The notes beneath the pieces were generated by a model. It made no database searches. It was not told where the DNA came from and worked only from the letters and a program-made list of their open reading frames with translations. Positions 11,858-24,581 of a DNA stretch of 64,000 nucleotides are shown here, piece by piece. Position 1 is the first letter of the stretch. Each line of letters starts with the position of its first letter. Source of the stretch: Chlorokybus atmophyticus (Eukaryota > Streptophyta > Chlorokybophyceae > Chlorokybales > Chlorokybaceae); the NCBI GenBank assembly GCA_009103225.1, contig RHPI01000810.1, positions 725,779-789,778 on the forward strand, written 5' to 3'. A program made the translations under genes and the position numbers.

Positions 11858-14800
11858 TGACATGCGATGATGTAGCATGTTTGCGCTGTAAGATAGTCTG
11901 CTTCTCATGTGTGCAGAGATGGTTGTCTTGAACACCATTGGCGCTGTTGGTGCATATACAGCGCTGCGATGCCATGTGCGCATAAGCCAGCATTGACCGA
12001 CAGCTCTGCACTGGCTGCATGGCACTCTACAGCATTTGAAACACAGCGCGCCACACCGCATTGCGACAAACTCTACTCTCATTTATCACGGGCATGGCGC
12101 ATCGCCTATTAAGCCCACTAACCAACACTACCTACACACACGCTAGCTTCTACACGCAAATGCCTCGCCACTGCCATTGCCGCGTCCACCTCTGTTGTTG
12201 GCGAACCCATGGGCACGGGCGCCCATCCCGGCATGGCTGTTGCCGCTATCGCCCCGCGTTCTATGATGGTGAGCGGCTGCGCCTGCTGTGGCGCGCAGGC
12301 TATCCGCTGTCGTAATGCGCAAGAAACCCTCCAGCAGGCGCGGGTCAGCATTGCGTACCACCAGCATGCGCCTGGCATAAAGGGACGGCACCTGTTCAAA
12401 GTCGTCCACCAGCGCCCAGTGCGTCTCCATGGGCGAAGGCCAAAAAGTATCGCCTTACGCATGGTCGCCATACTTCCTCCATTTCACCATCTCCGCCGCG
12501 CGTGCTGCCGCCCCTTCCCGATCGCTGCACGCCGTCACCATGACGGAGTAACCAACGTGCGTTTACGCAATGCTGTCTTGGTACATTGGTGTGCATGCTG
12601 CGAATTCCGTTATCATTCTTTTATACACGCTTGATGTGGGCTTGGCTTGGTGTGCTACATTGCATGCTTTTGCATTGGACCTATTGGACATCCTATACAA
12701 CAACTCAGCACGAACCATCTTGAATACCAACATGCCTCGCAAACAGTTGTAAATATACTATGCGCGCCTGCATGCAGGCTTCACGCCAAGAACAACGCCA
12801 ACAACAACGCAACATCCAACAAGCTAGTTGTAGAGTCTGGCTGTTGTAGTGGTCAGACCGGAACTGCTTTTTTTAGCTGTAATCAATCTCTCTAGCAGCA
12901 TCAAGACACAATCGCAAGCACGCTGCAGTGCACAAGCACAATCATTTGTCTATACAAGGACATGAAGCATGACATGCGGCTACCATGCCATGTGTTGAAT
13001 GTGGTATTTTTATCAGAGTGTGTGAAGCTGAAGCACGCATGGGTGCATGCATGTGTCATTGCAGCATGATGTACTGAGCAACAATGTGCTAGCATGTGTA
13101 GCTACTTACCCCGTGCACATCAGAAGTAGGCAACACATGCTTAATGTTATCATTTTAACCAATTGTTGAAAGCACACTTGACATGGCAATAATGTATCAT
13201 GAGTTACGTAACGCATGGCAACGTTCACATCAATCAACAAGAAGGCTGCGTTTCATAATAATAATACGTATGTATGAAGTTTTTGAATGAATAAGATGAT
13301 ACATGGTTGAGCCTGTTGGTATCTCGCTCCTAGTCTGTGCTTGTATATTATATGTGCTAGGACGTTACACATGTGCATTTCAATTACCCTTGCACAATTG
13401 GCCATTCCATCCATGCAAGCCATCTCCAGTTATTATCATAAGTTGCAATTAATATTGCTGCGTCGTATGCTTGTGGGTATCGATCAGCAATGGTTTGTTT
13501 GTTTAAGATAGATGATGTAAGTTGATGAGCTCAACTCTCTTGTATAAGTCTCCTAGCAATAAATGTTGTAGTGCCGTGTGCTTGAGCATGCGGTGTATCA
13601 TGATTACAGCACAATTGTAGCACTGCCGATGCGCTGTTAATTATGAGGACATGCGGCATGTCTTTATGAGCGCCTCATGTTGATAAATATATATTCATAT
13701 ACATATACATAAACACATATACACACATATACATAAATGTATATCTCATATTTATATTCATGTACACAAGCACCAAGCTAGCCAATATTGCCTCTAAAGA
13801 TCGGCTTCTAGTCTCTACAGCAAAGATCGTGCAAGAACTCACAGCCTGACAAGTGCGCTGTGCGGTTGTCTACAGAGCGGATGAGATGCAGTTGCTAATT
13901 GGCTGCAGATGCATGACTTTTAGCCGCAGTTGCAAGTCTTCGAGTATTTGCTCTAAGGAAAGCCTTTTTTACGAAGCACTTTGCAAAGACATTGCAAAAC
14001 GCTGCAAACCGCGCGTGCTGGTGGTAGGCTTCCTTTGGTGTAAGGTCAGCCCCAACCTGCAGCTGCTGCTCTCTTGAACCGTCTTCTGCGACTTGCAAGT
14101 GCCAAAGATGATGTGTGACACCAATTGTCGTCACCAAGATCAATATGACGTCATTGGCGTCACAACCTCCACACAAGCTCAAGATAGCTTGTGTGGCGGT
14201 TGTGCCCTGGCCTCTGACGCCGCCTTGAAGATGATGCGTGGCACTTGCACCATTTGTGACTTTAAGGATGCTTCATCCTCGATTGAAAGTGCTTAGGATA
14301 GCTTGGCTTCTGACGCCGCCTTCCAAAATAAGCTTGTTACGGCTTGGAACAACAACTTACTTGTATAATCATTGCCACAACCACGCCCTCCCCCCACCCC
14401 GCCCTAGGAGAGGGGGGGAGGGGGGGGCGCTGTCGCAACATACGCACGCGACCGTCCTTGAAGCACGATTCAATCTTAGCTGATGTTTGTGTTTGTGGGC
14501 GATTCAATAATGTCGCAAGGCGTCACGTGCCGACAGACTATAAGGCCAGCGCGAGGCACGTGTCTGCCGTGCCCCTGTAGATAGCCCTTGAGGAATGATT
14601 CTCCCATTGTTAACATGAACCTCTAACAGCTTGCAATTGCTCACGTGCAAACATCATGCTCCGGTGTCGTTTACGACCAAACGGCTCGCTGAATTTGTGC
14701 AACGGTTCACCATAAGCATGCATGCTGATGGTAAGAGATGCACGTCGTATGACGTGCATCATGAATTAAACACACATGCGGAGGGCATATATATACCTGA

Positions 14801-16885
14801 TGTCCCAAAGTCATGGCTTTTCCATTGACCGTCAAGTCAAACACATGTTGCCTCGGGTAGCTACACGCGCTGTTGCGGGTCTGTAATTGAAGCATCATTT
14901 TGTACACATAATATACTATACATCTATGACATAATCAACATAGCAATCATTGTGCCAGATTTGCACTGCAATTGCACTAGTTTAGCTGCACTTAGCGTCA
15001 TACATATGCTAACGTGTGCTCAGATGCGAATTGCAATATCGATGTAGTTACCATTGTAAAGGCATACAAGAGGAAAGAATATGCGGCGCTTTGCACTTGA
15101 AGTGCCTAAGAAGATTCGTTTACGCATACAAAAAGCGGCTGTGCATACTATTTACATAAGCGGTGCTTAAAGCCACTTCCGTAAATACGAGCAAATATGG
15201 GCTGCACATGCGTTATACTTTTGTTGCAACTCAATACATGTATACCTATTTGAAGTGTGTTTAGAGTCATTTCTACTGAACGCAAGTGATAAGAATTGGA
15301 TATCTTATTTGCACTTTTACAATACATATGCGAAACAATTAAGCTGTGTACCTCTTTCTTGTTATAATGTATAATATGAGGAGTTACTTTTTATATGTCT
15401 CATTGGATATAACTGCCCATATGATGTTACGCTTAAAGACAAGTACGAATGTCACGCCCAAAGGGCTGACGAAAGTCATTTGGGATATATAACCAACTTT
15501 CAAAGGGCATGTAGCACAACATAAGGGGACACTTTTTCCAAATGAGTTGAGCCTTACAAGATGGTGCAACCATGATAGATGAATGAGAATTTAGTGTAAT
15601 CGCAATAGCAATGGCAAAAGACGCAGAAGTAAGATAAATTGTGTAACAACTTGTAGCATTCAATATCAATGGAGACGTGTACTGAGTACGCATCATTGCA
15701 AGGCATATGCAATCCAATTTGCGTAAGTGCATGGTATTTTCCGAGTTATGTATATTTTGGCTATAAAAGCAAGCGTTGTTTTACGCAACATACAATTAAC
15801 ATGTTACCTGATGTTAATATTTGCAATATCATGTCACCACCTGACATATACAAATATACGAGAGCTAAAACTAAACCAAACGCAAGCTCATGGAACGGCT
15901 TTTCATGCATATTTAAGGTCCAAATCCGCACAGTCATAGGCATAGTGCGTGATCATGTCACGTGAGTCTTTTAAAAACTGAAGCTGCAAGAATCGTAAAG
16001 TCGAAGACACGCGTAAGTCACTATATCGCATGCGCTCGTATGTGTTAGAATTCCGTTTCCTTAACAATGCTCATCTCTTATCAACAGCAAGTTACAATAG
16101 CTCTGCCAACTCAGCATGAGCTCCCTTGTACAATAATGCAGGGTTGGAGACTTTAAAGACCTGATTTAAACAAGCAGAAGAGCGCAAGTGAGCTTTTAGT
16201 AATTGAGGTCCATTAGCTCATTAGCTCATTAGCTCAGGAATACTTCTTACTTTTGGAGGAAATTGCAAGAAACATAATAATCTAGCATGAGTGCCTTATC
16301 CAAATATTCATAACCGCGTAACTTTGAAACCTGGCCAACCACGCAAGAGACCACAAGTGAGCTCTCAGAGCAAGTGTTGAAGCTCTATTCGGGGAAAAGC
16401 TATTACTCCTGAACATAAGAGCGTTCTTACCTTGTGCATAGCAACACACAAGAACTCCATTATCTTGGCGGCCCGATTGTACGCAGGATGATCAACACTG
16501 CCAGCGCGACGCGGATGATGAAAAGGCTGTCTAGGAACCCCTCCATGTTAGCTGCCCTTGCGCGCATGCATGGATGGCCAAGTAAGGCAGCCTTATCGTC
16601 AGCCCACCCTGTACATGTGCGCGAACATATGGCAAGCCTTCAGCAACCGTCGGTGTCAGCTCCAGGTCCATTGCTGTCCGATGGCATGGCCCGATAACAT
16701 AACACCAACACAAAAAGCATAGCAACGCACAGGGCTTTGCCTTCTTGATTGATTGCACAAGTACGTTCTAATAGCCGCATGGCATTGACAACAGCTGCAG
16801 ACCTTCATTCCCGAAACACAATGGACTATGTCAAGTTACATTGTCGCAAAACAAAATTGGATACTGCTGTTGCAGTGTGCGCAGC
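11858..16885. other. Gene-poor stretch, AT-rich from about 13.1 kb
   Basis: After ALIX there is about 5 kb with only one broken coding relic (12143-12560). From about 13100 the DNA becomes AT-rich, with an ATACAT-type tract at 13685-13760, a hairpin at 14169-14196, a C-rich/G-rich inverted tract at 14384-14431, and three tandem copies of CATTAGCT at 16211-16236. Open frames here have no recognisable domain. Confidence 0.55.
12143..12560 (-). pseudogene. Unrecognised coding relic with an in-frame stop
   Basis: On the minus strand one frame reads like coding sequence on both sides of a TAA at about 12457. Upstream it gives VGYSVMVTACSDREG and AAEMVKWRKYGDHA; after the stop, GDTFWPSPMETHWALVDDF, VPSLYARRMLVVRNADPRLL and EGFLRITTADSL, then a Gly/Asn-rich end closing at 12143. 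GC-rich third positions resemble real genes in this window. I do not recognise the family. The space around the stop is too short for a normal intron, so a pseudogene or gene fragment is likely; a sequencing error in an intact exon is the alternative. Confidence 0.4.
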
Positions 16886-18217
16886 TCAGACTGTGAACGT
16901 CCTGAAGGAATCCATGATGTCCGCTAGCATCTGTTTTTCTTCAGCGTAAGCCTCAATGGGCACCTGCAACCTCAGCTCGTACAATCGATTGTTTGCGCAG
17001 CCGGCGATGTACAGATATCTCCTGTCCCACTCCATGTATGGCTGCCGCGCTTCCGGATTGACCGCCAGTTGATTGCTGTTCACAAACGACTTGGCGCTGA
17101 TCTCATAAGTGTAATACTTCCGCCCATCCTGCTCAACAATAACTGGTTCAGCTGGGCAGAACTGTTTGACATGCCTTGTGCTTGCGTTTTGCCATTGTTA
17201 CCTCTGAATCATATGCAGCAGTAGACAACAGCTCTGCTTCTCGTCTCACGCCGAGCCGCGTGGACATCAACTCCGTCAAGTACTGCTTGAGAGTGCGCTC
17301 GCCAGCTTCTTGCGGTGTGCCAAGATCTTCGACACCTGCAAACTTGGAACTGGAAGGAGAGCTAACCGATACAAAGAGATTCTCGTCCAGGTTGTCTGGA
17401 TTCCGGAAAAACACATCTGAACCACTGCCCCGCACCTGCTCATGCATTGCACAACGTTGTGTGTAAACTGCTAGAGGTATTGTGATCATAACGCGCAACA
17501 CACGAGCAGTGGTCCACAGGAGCCCTTCATGCAGCTTGGAATGTGCAATGCACACTGCACAATTCTATTTCGGTGTGTCTGTGCACTTGCCTGTATCCAG
17601 TACTCTGGTAGCGTAAAGGTATACCCGTCCAGCCTGTCGATAAACCTTTTCAAACCTGCGGTATCATTGCATCAAAGTTGAGGCAATGTAACAAAGACGC
17701 TGCACTACAAACAGCATGGTGGCATCGTTACGACGACTGCAAGCACCAAGCATGCTCTGAGCTTGCGAAATTGAAGTGCTACATGGTAACCTGCTGCAGT
17801 TCAACTAAGCATGCGAACAACGCATGCACACAGCGATCATCAATGGTTGTCGAAGCCCTACTTTTCAGTGTTCGTCTTACAGCATGGCACCCTACAAGCT
17901 GTACCTGGCGGAGGTCTGGGAAAGGATGGACCGGCGGTGGCGGTGGTCGAAGCAGCGGCCGCGACGGAAGCCCCATGCATGAACGGCATTGCTCCCAGTA
18001 TAGCCAGCGCGCTCCTCCTAGTCAACCCTTGGGCAGCATTAACCTCCGCCTCATCTTGCTGTGAGCCCTCTCGCCCGCTGCTGCCAACGGCGCTGCAGCA
18101 ACACCGCACGGCCGCCGGACGGCTGGCCTTCGGCTGCGTCTGCTTCTTGGCCACGCTGCTAGGCGCCTGACGGGAGAAAAGCCCAACCACACCTAGGCCT
18201 ACGGCTGCCACCGCCAT
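16886..18217 (-). CDS. PPD4: PsbP-domain thylakoid lumen protein (PPD4-like)
   Basis: Four exons (18217-17905, 17655-17591, 17435-17202, 17161-16886) join in phase to 295 residues. The N-terminus is alanine-rich and chloroplast-transit-like, followed by a twin-arginine thylakoid signal (LTRRSALAILGAMPF then an alanine stretch). The mature part is a PsbP domain: LKRFIDRLDGYTFTLPEYWI, RGSGSDVFFRNPDNLDENLF, LKQYLTELMSTRLGV, WDRRYLYIAGCANNRLYELR and a final MDSFRTF. The pattern best matches PPD4 among PsbP-domain proteins; its exact role near photosystems is not settled. Intron 2 begins with GC (CAG|GCAAGT, 17590) and the domain reads through only if this is used. The first in-frame ATG is 18217; an upstream stop precedes it. 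It diverges from NHD1 with 329 bp between starts. Confidence 0.87.
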
Positions 18218-18546
18218 GCTTATCGCCGCCGCAGCCGCCGCCCTGCACGCCGACAACACCCACCGCTATGTTTGCCCGCATCCCTAATGCAGGTTAACCG
18301 GCGAAACTTTTCAAGCCTTGAACGGAGACAACTGTGGTTGCTACAGAACCCAAATATATGTGTAGATTCTACTGAATACAATAAACACCGCCGCACGTTG
18401 GGGTACAAACCTAGAAAGCTCGCAAGGTTGCCAGTTTGATAGAAACCAGGATCCTTGCTTCTATTCTGTGTGGTTCAGTGCATTAACGTGTGGCGTTCAG
18501 TGGCTTAACAAACAGGTGGGTGGCCGTGGTGGTGGGGACAGTGGCA
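18218..18546. promoter_or_regulatory. Divergent promoter between PPD4 and NHD1
   Basis: A 329-bp spacer between the ATG of PPD4 (minus) and NHD1 (plus). It contains CAGTGCATTAACGTG at 18476-18490, followed by GGCGTTCAGTGGCT at 18492-18505. The first word recurs exactly in the E2/CCB3 divergent spacer (46150-46164) and with two changes at 54537-54551; the second recurs exactly at 54708-54721. The element may be regulatory or a remnant of the foldback repeat near 54.6 kb. Confidence 0.45.
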
Positions 18547-21500
18547 ATGGTGGCAGCAACGGCGGCGATGGCCGTGGTGGCGGGGCCGTCGTCGGTAGCG
18601 AGATGCTGCTGGTTGGCGTTTCCAGCTAGCTACAGCTATTCGGCTCCCCTGCTGCCTGCACGGGCCAACTTGAGGAGGAGGAGAGAGGCGCATCTGGCTA
18701 CTGGGAGCGGCAGGCCGCCGCTTGCTGCTGTCATCATGTCATCGCCAAGGGCCATACCAAACAGAAGTTCAAGGAGGAGGCTAGCTTGCTATGCTCTGGA
18801 AAATGCGCAGGTTGGTGAAGGCTTCGCAGCGCAATGCACGCAAGACATGCGCGTTTGAGTTCGATCACAATGTGCCGGCGTGGCTGTGTTTCAATCCGCC
18901 CTCATCGTCAAATTTTGTGATTGACGCTTGTTACAAGCATGCACGAGTTGTGTGTTTGAAAGAGAGCAAAAGCGGTGATGACGGTGGCCTCAATGCACGC
19001 AGACATACGTGTGATTGTTCCTTGCAGGATGCGGTTGCCGAGTCAGATATGAGGCCCAGCAGCAGATCGCAAGTTCGCTCACTGGAAGAGGTTGAAACCC
19101 TGACCAGCACACGGGCGGGCAGCGTTGAGGTGTACAAGGAGGACTACAAGCCTAAGGATGACCTGTTCAAAGCGGTCGGGATTGGCGCAGTGTTGGGCAT
19201 GTCTCTGGGCATACTGCAACACGAGTGGGTGGCGCAGCACGAGGCAAGCACAGCACAACCTTCTCACTGGTCTTACCAAGCGCGAGCTGCATGAGCAAAA
19301 ACAGTTCTTTTGGTTGACATTCCACTCTGGCGCACCAGGCTTTTTCAATGCTGGCGGTGTTTGCCTTAGGTTATTCCGGGATTATCTTCGAGGAAGCTTT
19401 AACGTTCAACAAGGGCGGTGTTGGGCTGTTGATGGCGACGTTCTTGTGGGTGATCCACGCTATGGGGGTGAGACATGCTCATGTGAAGGATGACGCTCTG
19501 TATGTCTGTTGCTGACAGCCAAACTGAAGTAGAGGCTTGCATGCAGGCAACAGGTGGGGTGGCTGGGGAAGAGCTCAAGGAGGCACTGGCAAGTGTCAGT
19601 GAAGTGGTGTTCTTTCTCTGGGGAGCCATGACGATTGTTGAAACTGTCGATGCGCATCAGGCAAGCCGTGATGATGGGTATGGCTCTACTATTTGCCTAA
19701 CGCTATAGTCTTGTTGCTTCAACGTCCGCAGCGGTGACCTGCAGGGGTTCAAGTTGATCACGGATGCAATCCGCACACGCTCTACAATACCGTTGTTCTG
19801 GGCTATCGGTGGCATCACTTTTTGCATGAGTGCTGTATTGGACAACCTCACCAGCACCATCGTGATGGTGTCGCTGCTACGTAAGTTGATACCTGATCCA
19901 GAGCTACGGTACGCCCTCAATGCACAGTCGTTACATGTTCTAAGTGTGGACAGGGATTTGGTGCAAAAAACAGTGCTGCACATAGTTCGGCATGCATCAG
20001 CCCTTGGGGTTGAAGCAAAAGCATTCGCGTCGTGTACCTGAGCGTCAACACGCACATATGTAACGTTCCAGCTGGTGTGCATACAGGAAGTACTTTGGGG
20101 CCACTGTGGTTATCGCGGCCAATGCGGGTGGTGCATGGACACCTATTGGGGACGTCACAACTACCATGTTGTGGATTAATGGCCAAATCTCTACGCTCCC
20201 AACCATGAGGGACTTGCTGCTCCCTGCAATGGTTTCCTTGGTCGTTCCGTTGACATTGATGACTGCATTCGAACCTGCCCTGCGCCAAGCACCTGAGTTG
20301 CCTCCCAAAGTATGCTACAGATCCAGTACAGATGGTTGGTTATGGTGTGTGTGGACGTAGGGGCAGACCTTGGAATGTGGGAGAATACATAGTCTATCTT
20401 TACACATACGTGTCCCACCATTGACTCACGTTCAACTGGTGCTTGTATATGAATGAACGCACACATTGCATACGCACTCAATACAGTGCAAGTACGTGTA
20501 CTGAGCTTTAGTCTCGCGTTGTCACACATGTTACGCACATTGTAAGGGATATTGAGGACTTTGGGAAAAAGGGGAGCAACCCAACACATATACCACTCAA
20601 GCAACCTGTTGCTGTTTGTATTGCTGTATTCCTGGACTTGCTGTTAAACCTGTTGTGCAGGACAATGATGAGTTACTCGCTCCTCGTGGACGATTGGTGT
20701 TCTTCTGTGGTCTTGCTGCGCTGTTGGGTGTTCCAGTGTTCAAAGCTGCGACTGGCCTTCCGCCGTACATGGGCATGCTGGGAGGTTCGTTGCAGGCTAA
20801 GCCTATCGTCTGAACCAAGACATTGTCATGTGATTGATACCTTATGACAAAGCAATCTATGTGCGACCAGGCTTGGGTGCATTGTGGTTGCTGACGGATG
20901 CCATACACTATGGCGAGGAACAAGACAGGGTGCATTTACGGGTTCCACAAGCGCTGGCACGAATAGATACGCAGGGCATCATCTTCTTCCTTGGCATCTT
21001 GTTGTCCATCTCAAGGTAATGTTGCGCATACTTGTGTGATGGCGACCACGTATTTTCTATTGCTAAATATGCAACTCACTTCACTCGGTGGTTCACAGCT
21101 TAGAGTCCTCCGGTGTTCTCACACAACTCGCAGAGTACCTGAACACACATGTGCCAGGGCAGGTGCGTGTACCAGACGCTGCAATTGCCGATGTGTTGGT
21201 TCTTGTCTACAGTGCATGTTGACCTTGCAGGAGTGATAGCTTTCAACCAACCTATATGCGCTTGCCAAGATTTTCACATTGTTTCTTGGCAGGCATTGAT
21301 TGCAACAACAATTGGGTTGGTGTCGGCTGTGATTGACAACGTGCCGCTCGTGGCTGCAACGATGGGCATGTACCCACTCCAGCAGTTCCCACAAGATGCA
21401 TCGTTGTGGCAGCTCATTGCATACTGCGCCGGCACCGGTGGCTCTATCTTAATCATCGGCAGCGCTGCTGGTGTTGCTTTCATGGGGATGGAGAAGGCAG

Positions 21501-21712
21501 ACTTCTTCTGGTACAGCAAGAAGGTAAGCATGATAGTCTGATCAATTCTAGGTGGAGAGCAGAACAGCTTCAGGCATCTGTAAATTGCTGGGAGGTTCGC
21601 TTTGAAGTGGTACTGATTTGTGCTTGTACAGGTCAGCCTAGTGGCTCTTGCAGGCTACTTGGCAGGCATTGGCGTATATTTGGCCACCCATGGCATAGGT
21701 TTGTTGGCGTGA
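18547..21712 (+). CDS. NHD1: Chloroplast sodium/proton antiporter NHD1
   Basis: A multi-exon NhaD-family antiporter expected in the chloroplast envelope, exchanging sodium for protons. Exon 1 encodes an Ala/Arg/Ser-rich transit peptide from the ATG at 18547. Membrane-domain signatures follow: FALGYSGIIFEEALTFNKGG, VSEVVFFLWGAMTIVETVDA, CMSAVLDNLTSTIVMVSLLR, VVIAANAGGAWTPIGDVTTT, LPPYMGMLGG, LTDAIHYGEE, RIDTQGIIFFLGILLSIS, VSAVIDNVPLVAATMGMYP, AYCAGTGGSILIIGSAAGVA, then a C-terminal helix ending at the TGA at 21710-21712. Two introns appear to use GC donors: GAG|GCAAGC (19244-19338) and CAG|GCAAGC (19661-19744). The second restores the conserved DAHQ|GFKL junction. The exon junction near 19470-19525 does not phase cleanly with the best acceptor at 19518, so a different acceptor or a sequence error is possible there. 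Confidence 0.9.
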
Positions 21713-22790
<1,078 letters not shown>

Positions 22791-24472
22791 CTAAGCCTTC
22801 ACCAGTTTGCTGTACACTTTTTGTACATCATGTCGCCACTTCCAAGTTTCCTTGACAGTAAACGCACCACAGGCGAAAGCCGTGGCACCGTACAATGCAT
22901 ACATCACATCCGTGCGTCCGCTGGCAATGGCCGGCAGTGCGAAAGAATGTCCTAAGCTATACAATGCGAAAGCCGCCAGCGACCCGAAGAACGCACCTGC
23001 CGCTACCTGATCAAATGTATGGTAACCGAGCTCCACTCGAAGCCATGTCTGCCGCACACAAGCACAAGCAGAACTGTGAGGTAACGTACGACCAAACCGC
23101 TGCTGCATGACGCATTGGACAAGCAACTCTGCAGTAACTGTGTCTGAAGTATATAGTATATAGTATATAGTTACAAGTCATGCTGCAGGAGCCAACATTG
23201 AGTGTAGCGTGTCACAATGCACGGCACTAACTTGATGTTGAACTATGGCATTGGTAGTTGGAAACTCACCATGAAAGTGGACATGGCCATGGCTGCAACG
23301 GATGTCGACACTGCTTGCGGTGTCCGAAAGCGCGACAAAGCTGCAAAACACAGTTGCAATGATCAGTGTCACAGCAATGCAGTTCCTACTGGACCAGCCC
23401 GCGCACAGGCCTGACCTGCGAGGGATATGTAGGATCCAAAGTAAAACAGCGACTGCGCGTGTGAAGATGGCATGCCCGGATCAGCTTTGCGTGCATTGGG
23501 AGGACGGCTCTGATTGATCAAAGCTTTCAGTACCTGCCAGCAACAGGAATGAAGAAGGTTCAGCTCTCGGTCAATCGCTACGACTCACAAACTCCTCAGC
23601 CAACAATGATGTAATATGGCACCTTGCTGGCGAATGCATTTGCCACGCTCCCAACCAAACACCAGCATGCGGCTGGCGAAAATCTGCAGTAACAGAGGTA
23701 GCCAAACGCTGCCAGCGACACTGTCCACTTTGTCTGCACATGCAAAAAGTTGTGAGCTCGCAACACCATGCGCAGGGTGCATCTGTGCCCATGTCACGGC
23801 TGCAATGTGGGCATTGCAGCATTGCCACTGCTGTTTGATGTGAGAGTAGCAGTTGACACACTCATGTGTTTGCATAACACCCAGTGCACGCAACAGATAA
23901 ATACTAAATAGACATGGACTCATTGAAGTGGACAGCTATATGGCACAAACAGTTCCACGAGCGTTGTGTGCTGTGGCTGTTGCCTCCAACCACACGAGTT
24001 TGACAATTGCAATGTTCACTGCACGAAAGGTTGGTCAGAGACTGTGCAGTTGTGCAAGACTGTTCGCAAGTGATGTCTCACCTACTACTGAATGACATGC
24101 GCATTGCTATTACTCAACATTGCTCTGCATTACAAGCAGTATTGATGTGCATGCATGCAAGAGACTTGGGTGTGTGTGTCAACTCGCGCCAGCCACGCTT
24201 ACACTCTCATTGATAGCATGCAGTATGGGCCTGTGCTTAGCGCGGTACTCCGCCGCAGTCATCTTGACGGCATCACGCCGCCTCTGCCGCTGCTGACTTT
24301 CCCCGCTGCCCACACCAGCAGCCATGCCGGCAGCGTGGCAGCAGCGCCCACCGCCGGCAGCTACAAGCCCGCAGCCCACACCCACACCCACACCTACACC
24401 CAACCCTGACGACGCCCTGCTCGCCGTCCTCCTCGTGGGGATCCACGCCGAGGGCGGCGCCCACCGCAGCAT
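22791..24472 (-). CDS. LPPE: PAP2-type lipid phosphate phosphatase, LPP epsilon-like, plastid
   Basis: Five exons (24472-24203, 23733-23623, 23533-23416, 23340-23270, 23048-22791) join in phase to 275 residues. The N-terminus is Arg/Ser/Gly-rich with a GVGVGV run and looks like a plastid transit peptide. The phosphatase core shows LVGSVANAFASK, VLKALINQSRPPNARKADPG, the PAP2 motif GMPSSHAQSLFYFGSY with the catalytic histidine, a helix TSVAAMAMSTFM, and motif 3 as LRVELGYHTFDQVAAG. Two or three further hydrophobic helices follow. Plant LPP epsilon enzymes dephosphorylate phosphatidic acid to diacylglycerol in plastid membranes; specificity here is inferred from family resemblance. The first in-frame ATG is 24472, 109 bp from the start of the divergent zinc-finger gene. 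Confidence 0.87.
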
Positions 24473-24581
24473 CACAATGACACACGGGCGATGATGCCGC
24501 CCACACCACCGCCGCCCTCCTCACTGACCACCTCAGCAATGAACTGAGCACGAGCAACTTCTGAGCATACTGGTTGTGGCC
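24473..24581. promoter_or_regulatory. 109-bp bidirectional promoter region
   Basis: Only 109 bp separate the LPP epsilon ATG (minus, 24472) from the C3HC zinc-finger ATG (plus, 24582). Both promoters and 5' untranslated regions must sit here, or overlap the opposite transcript. No TATA box is evident. Confidence 0.6.
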
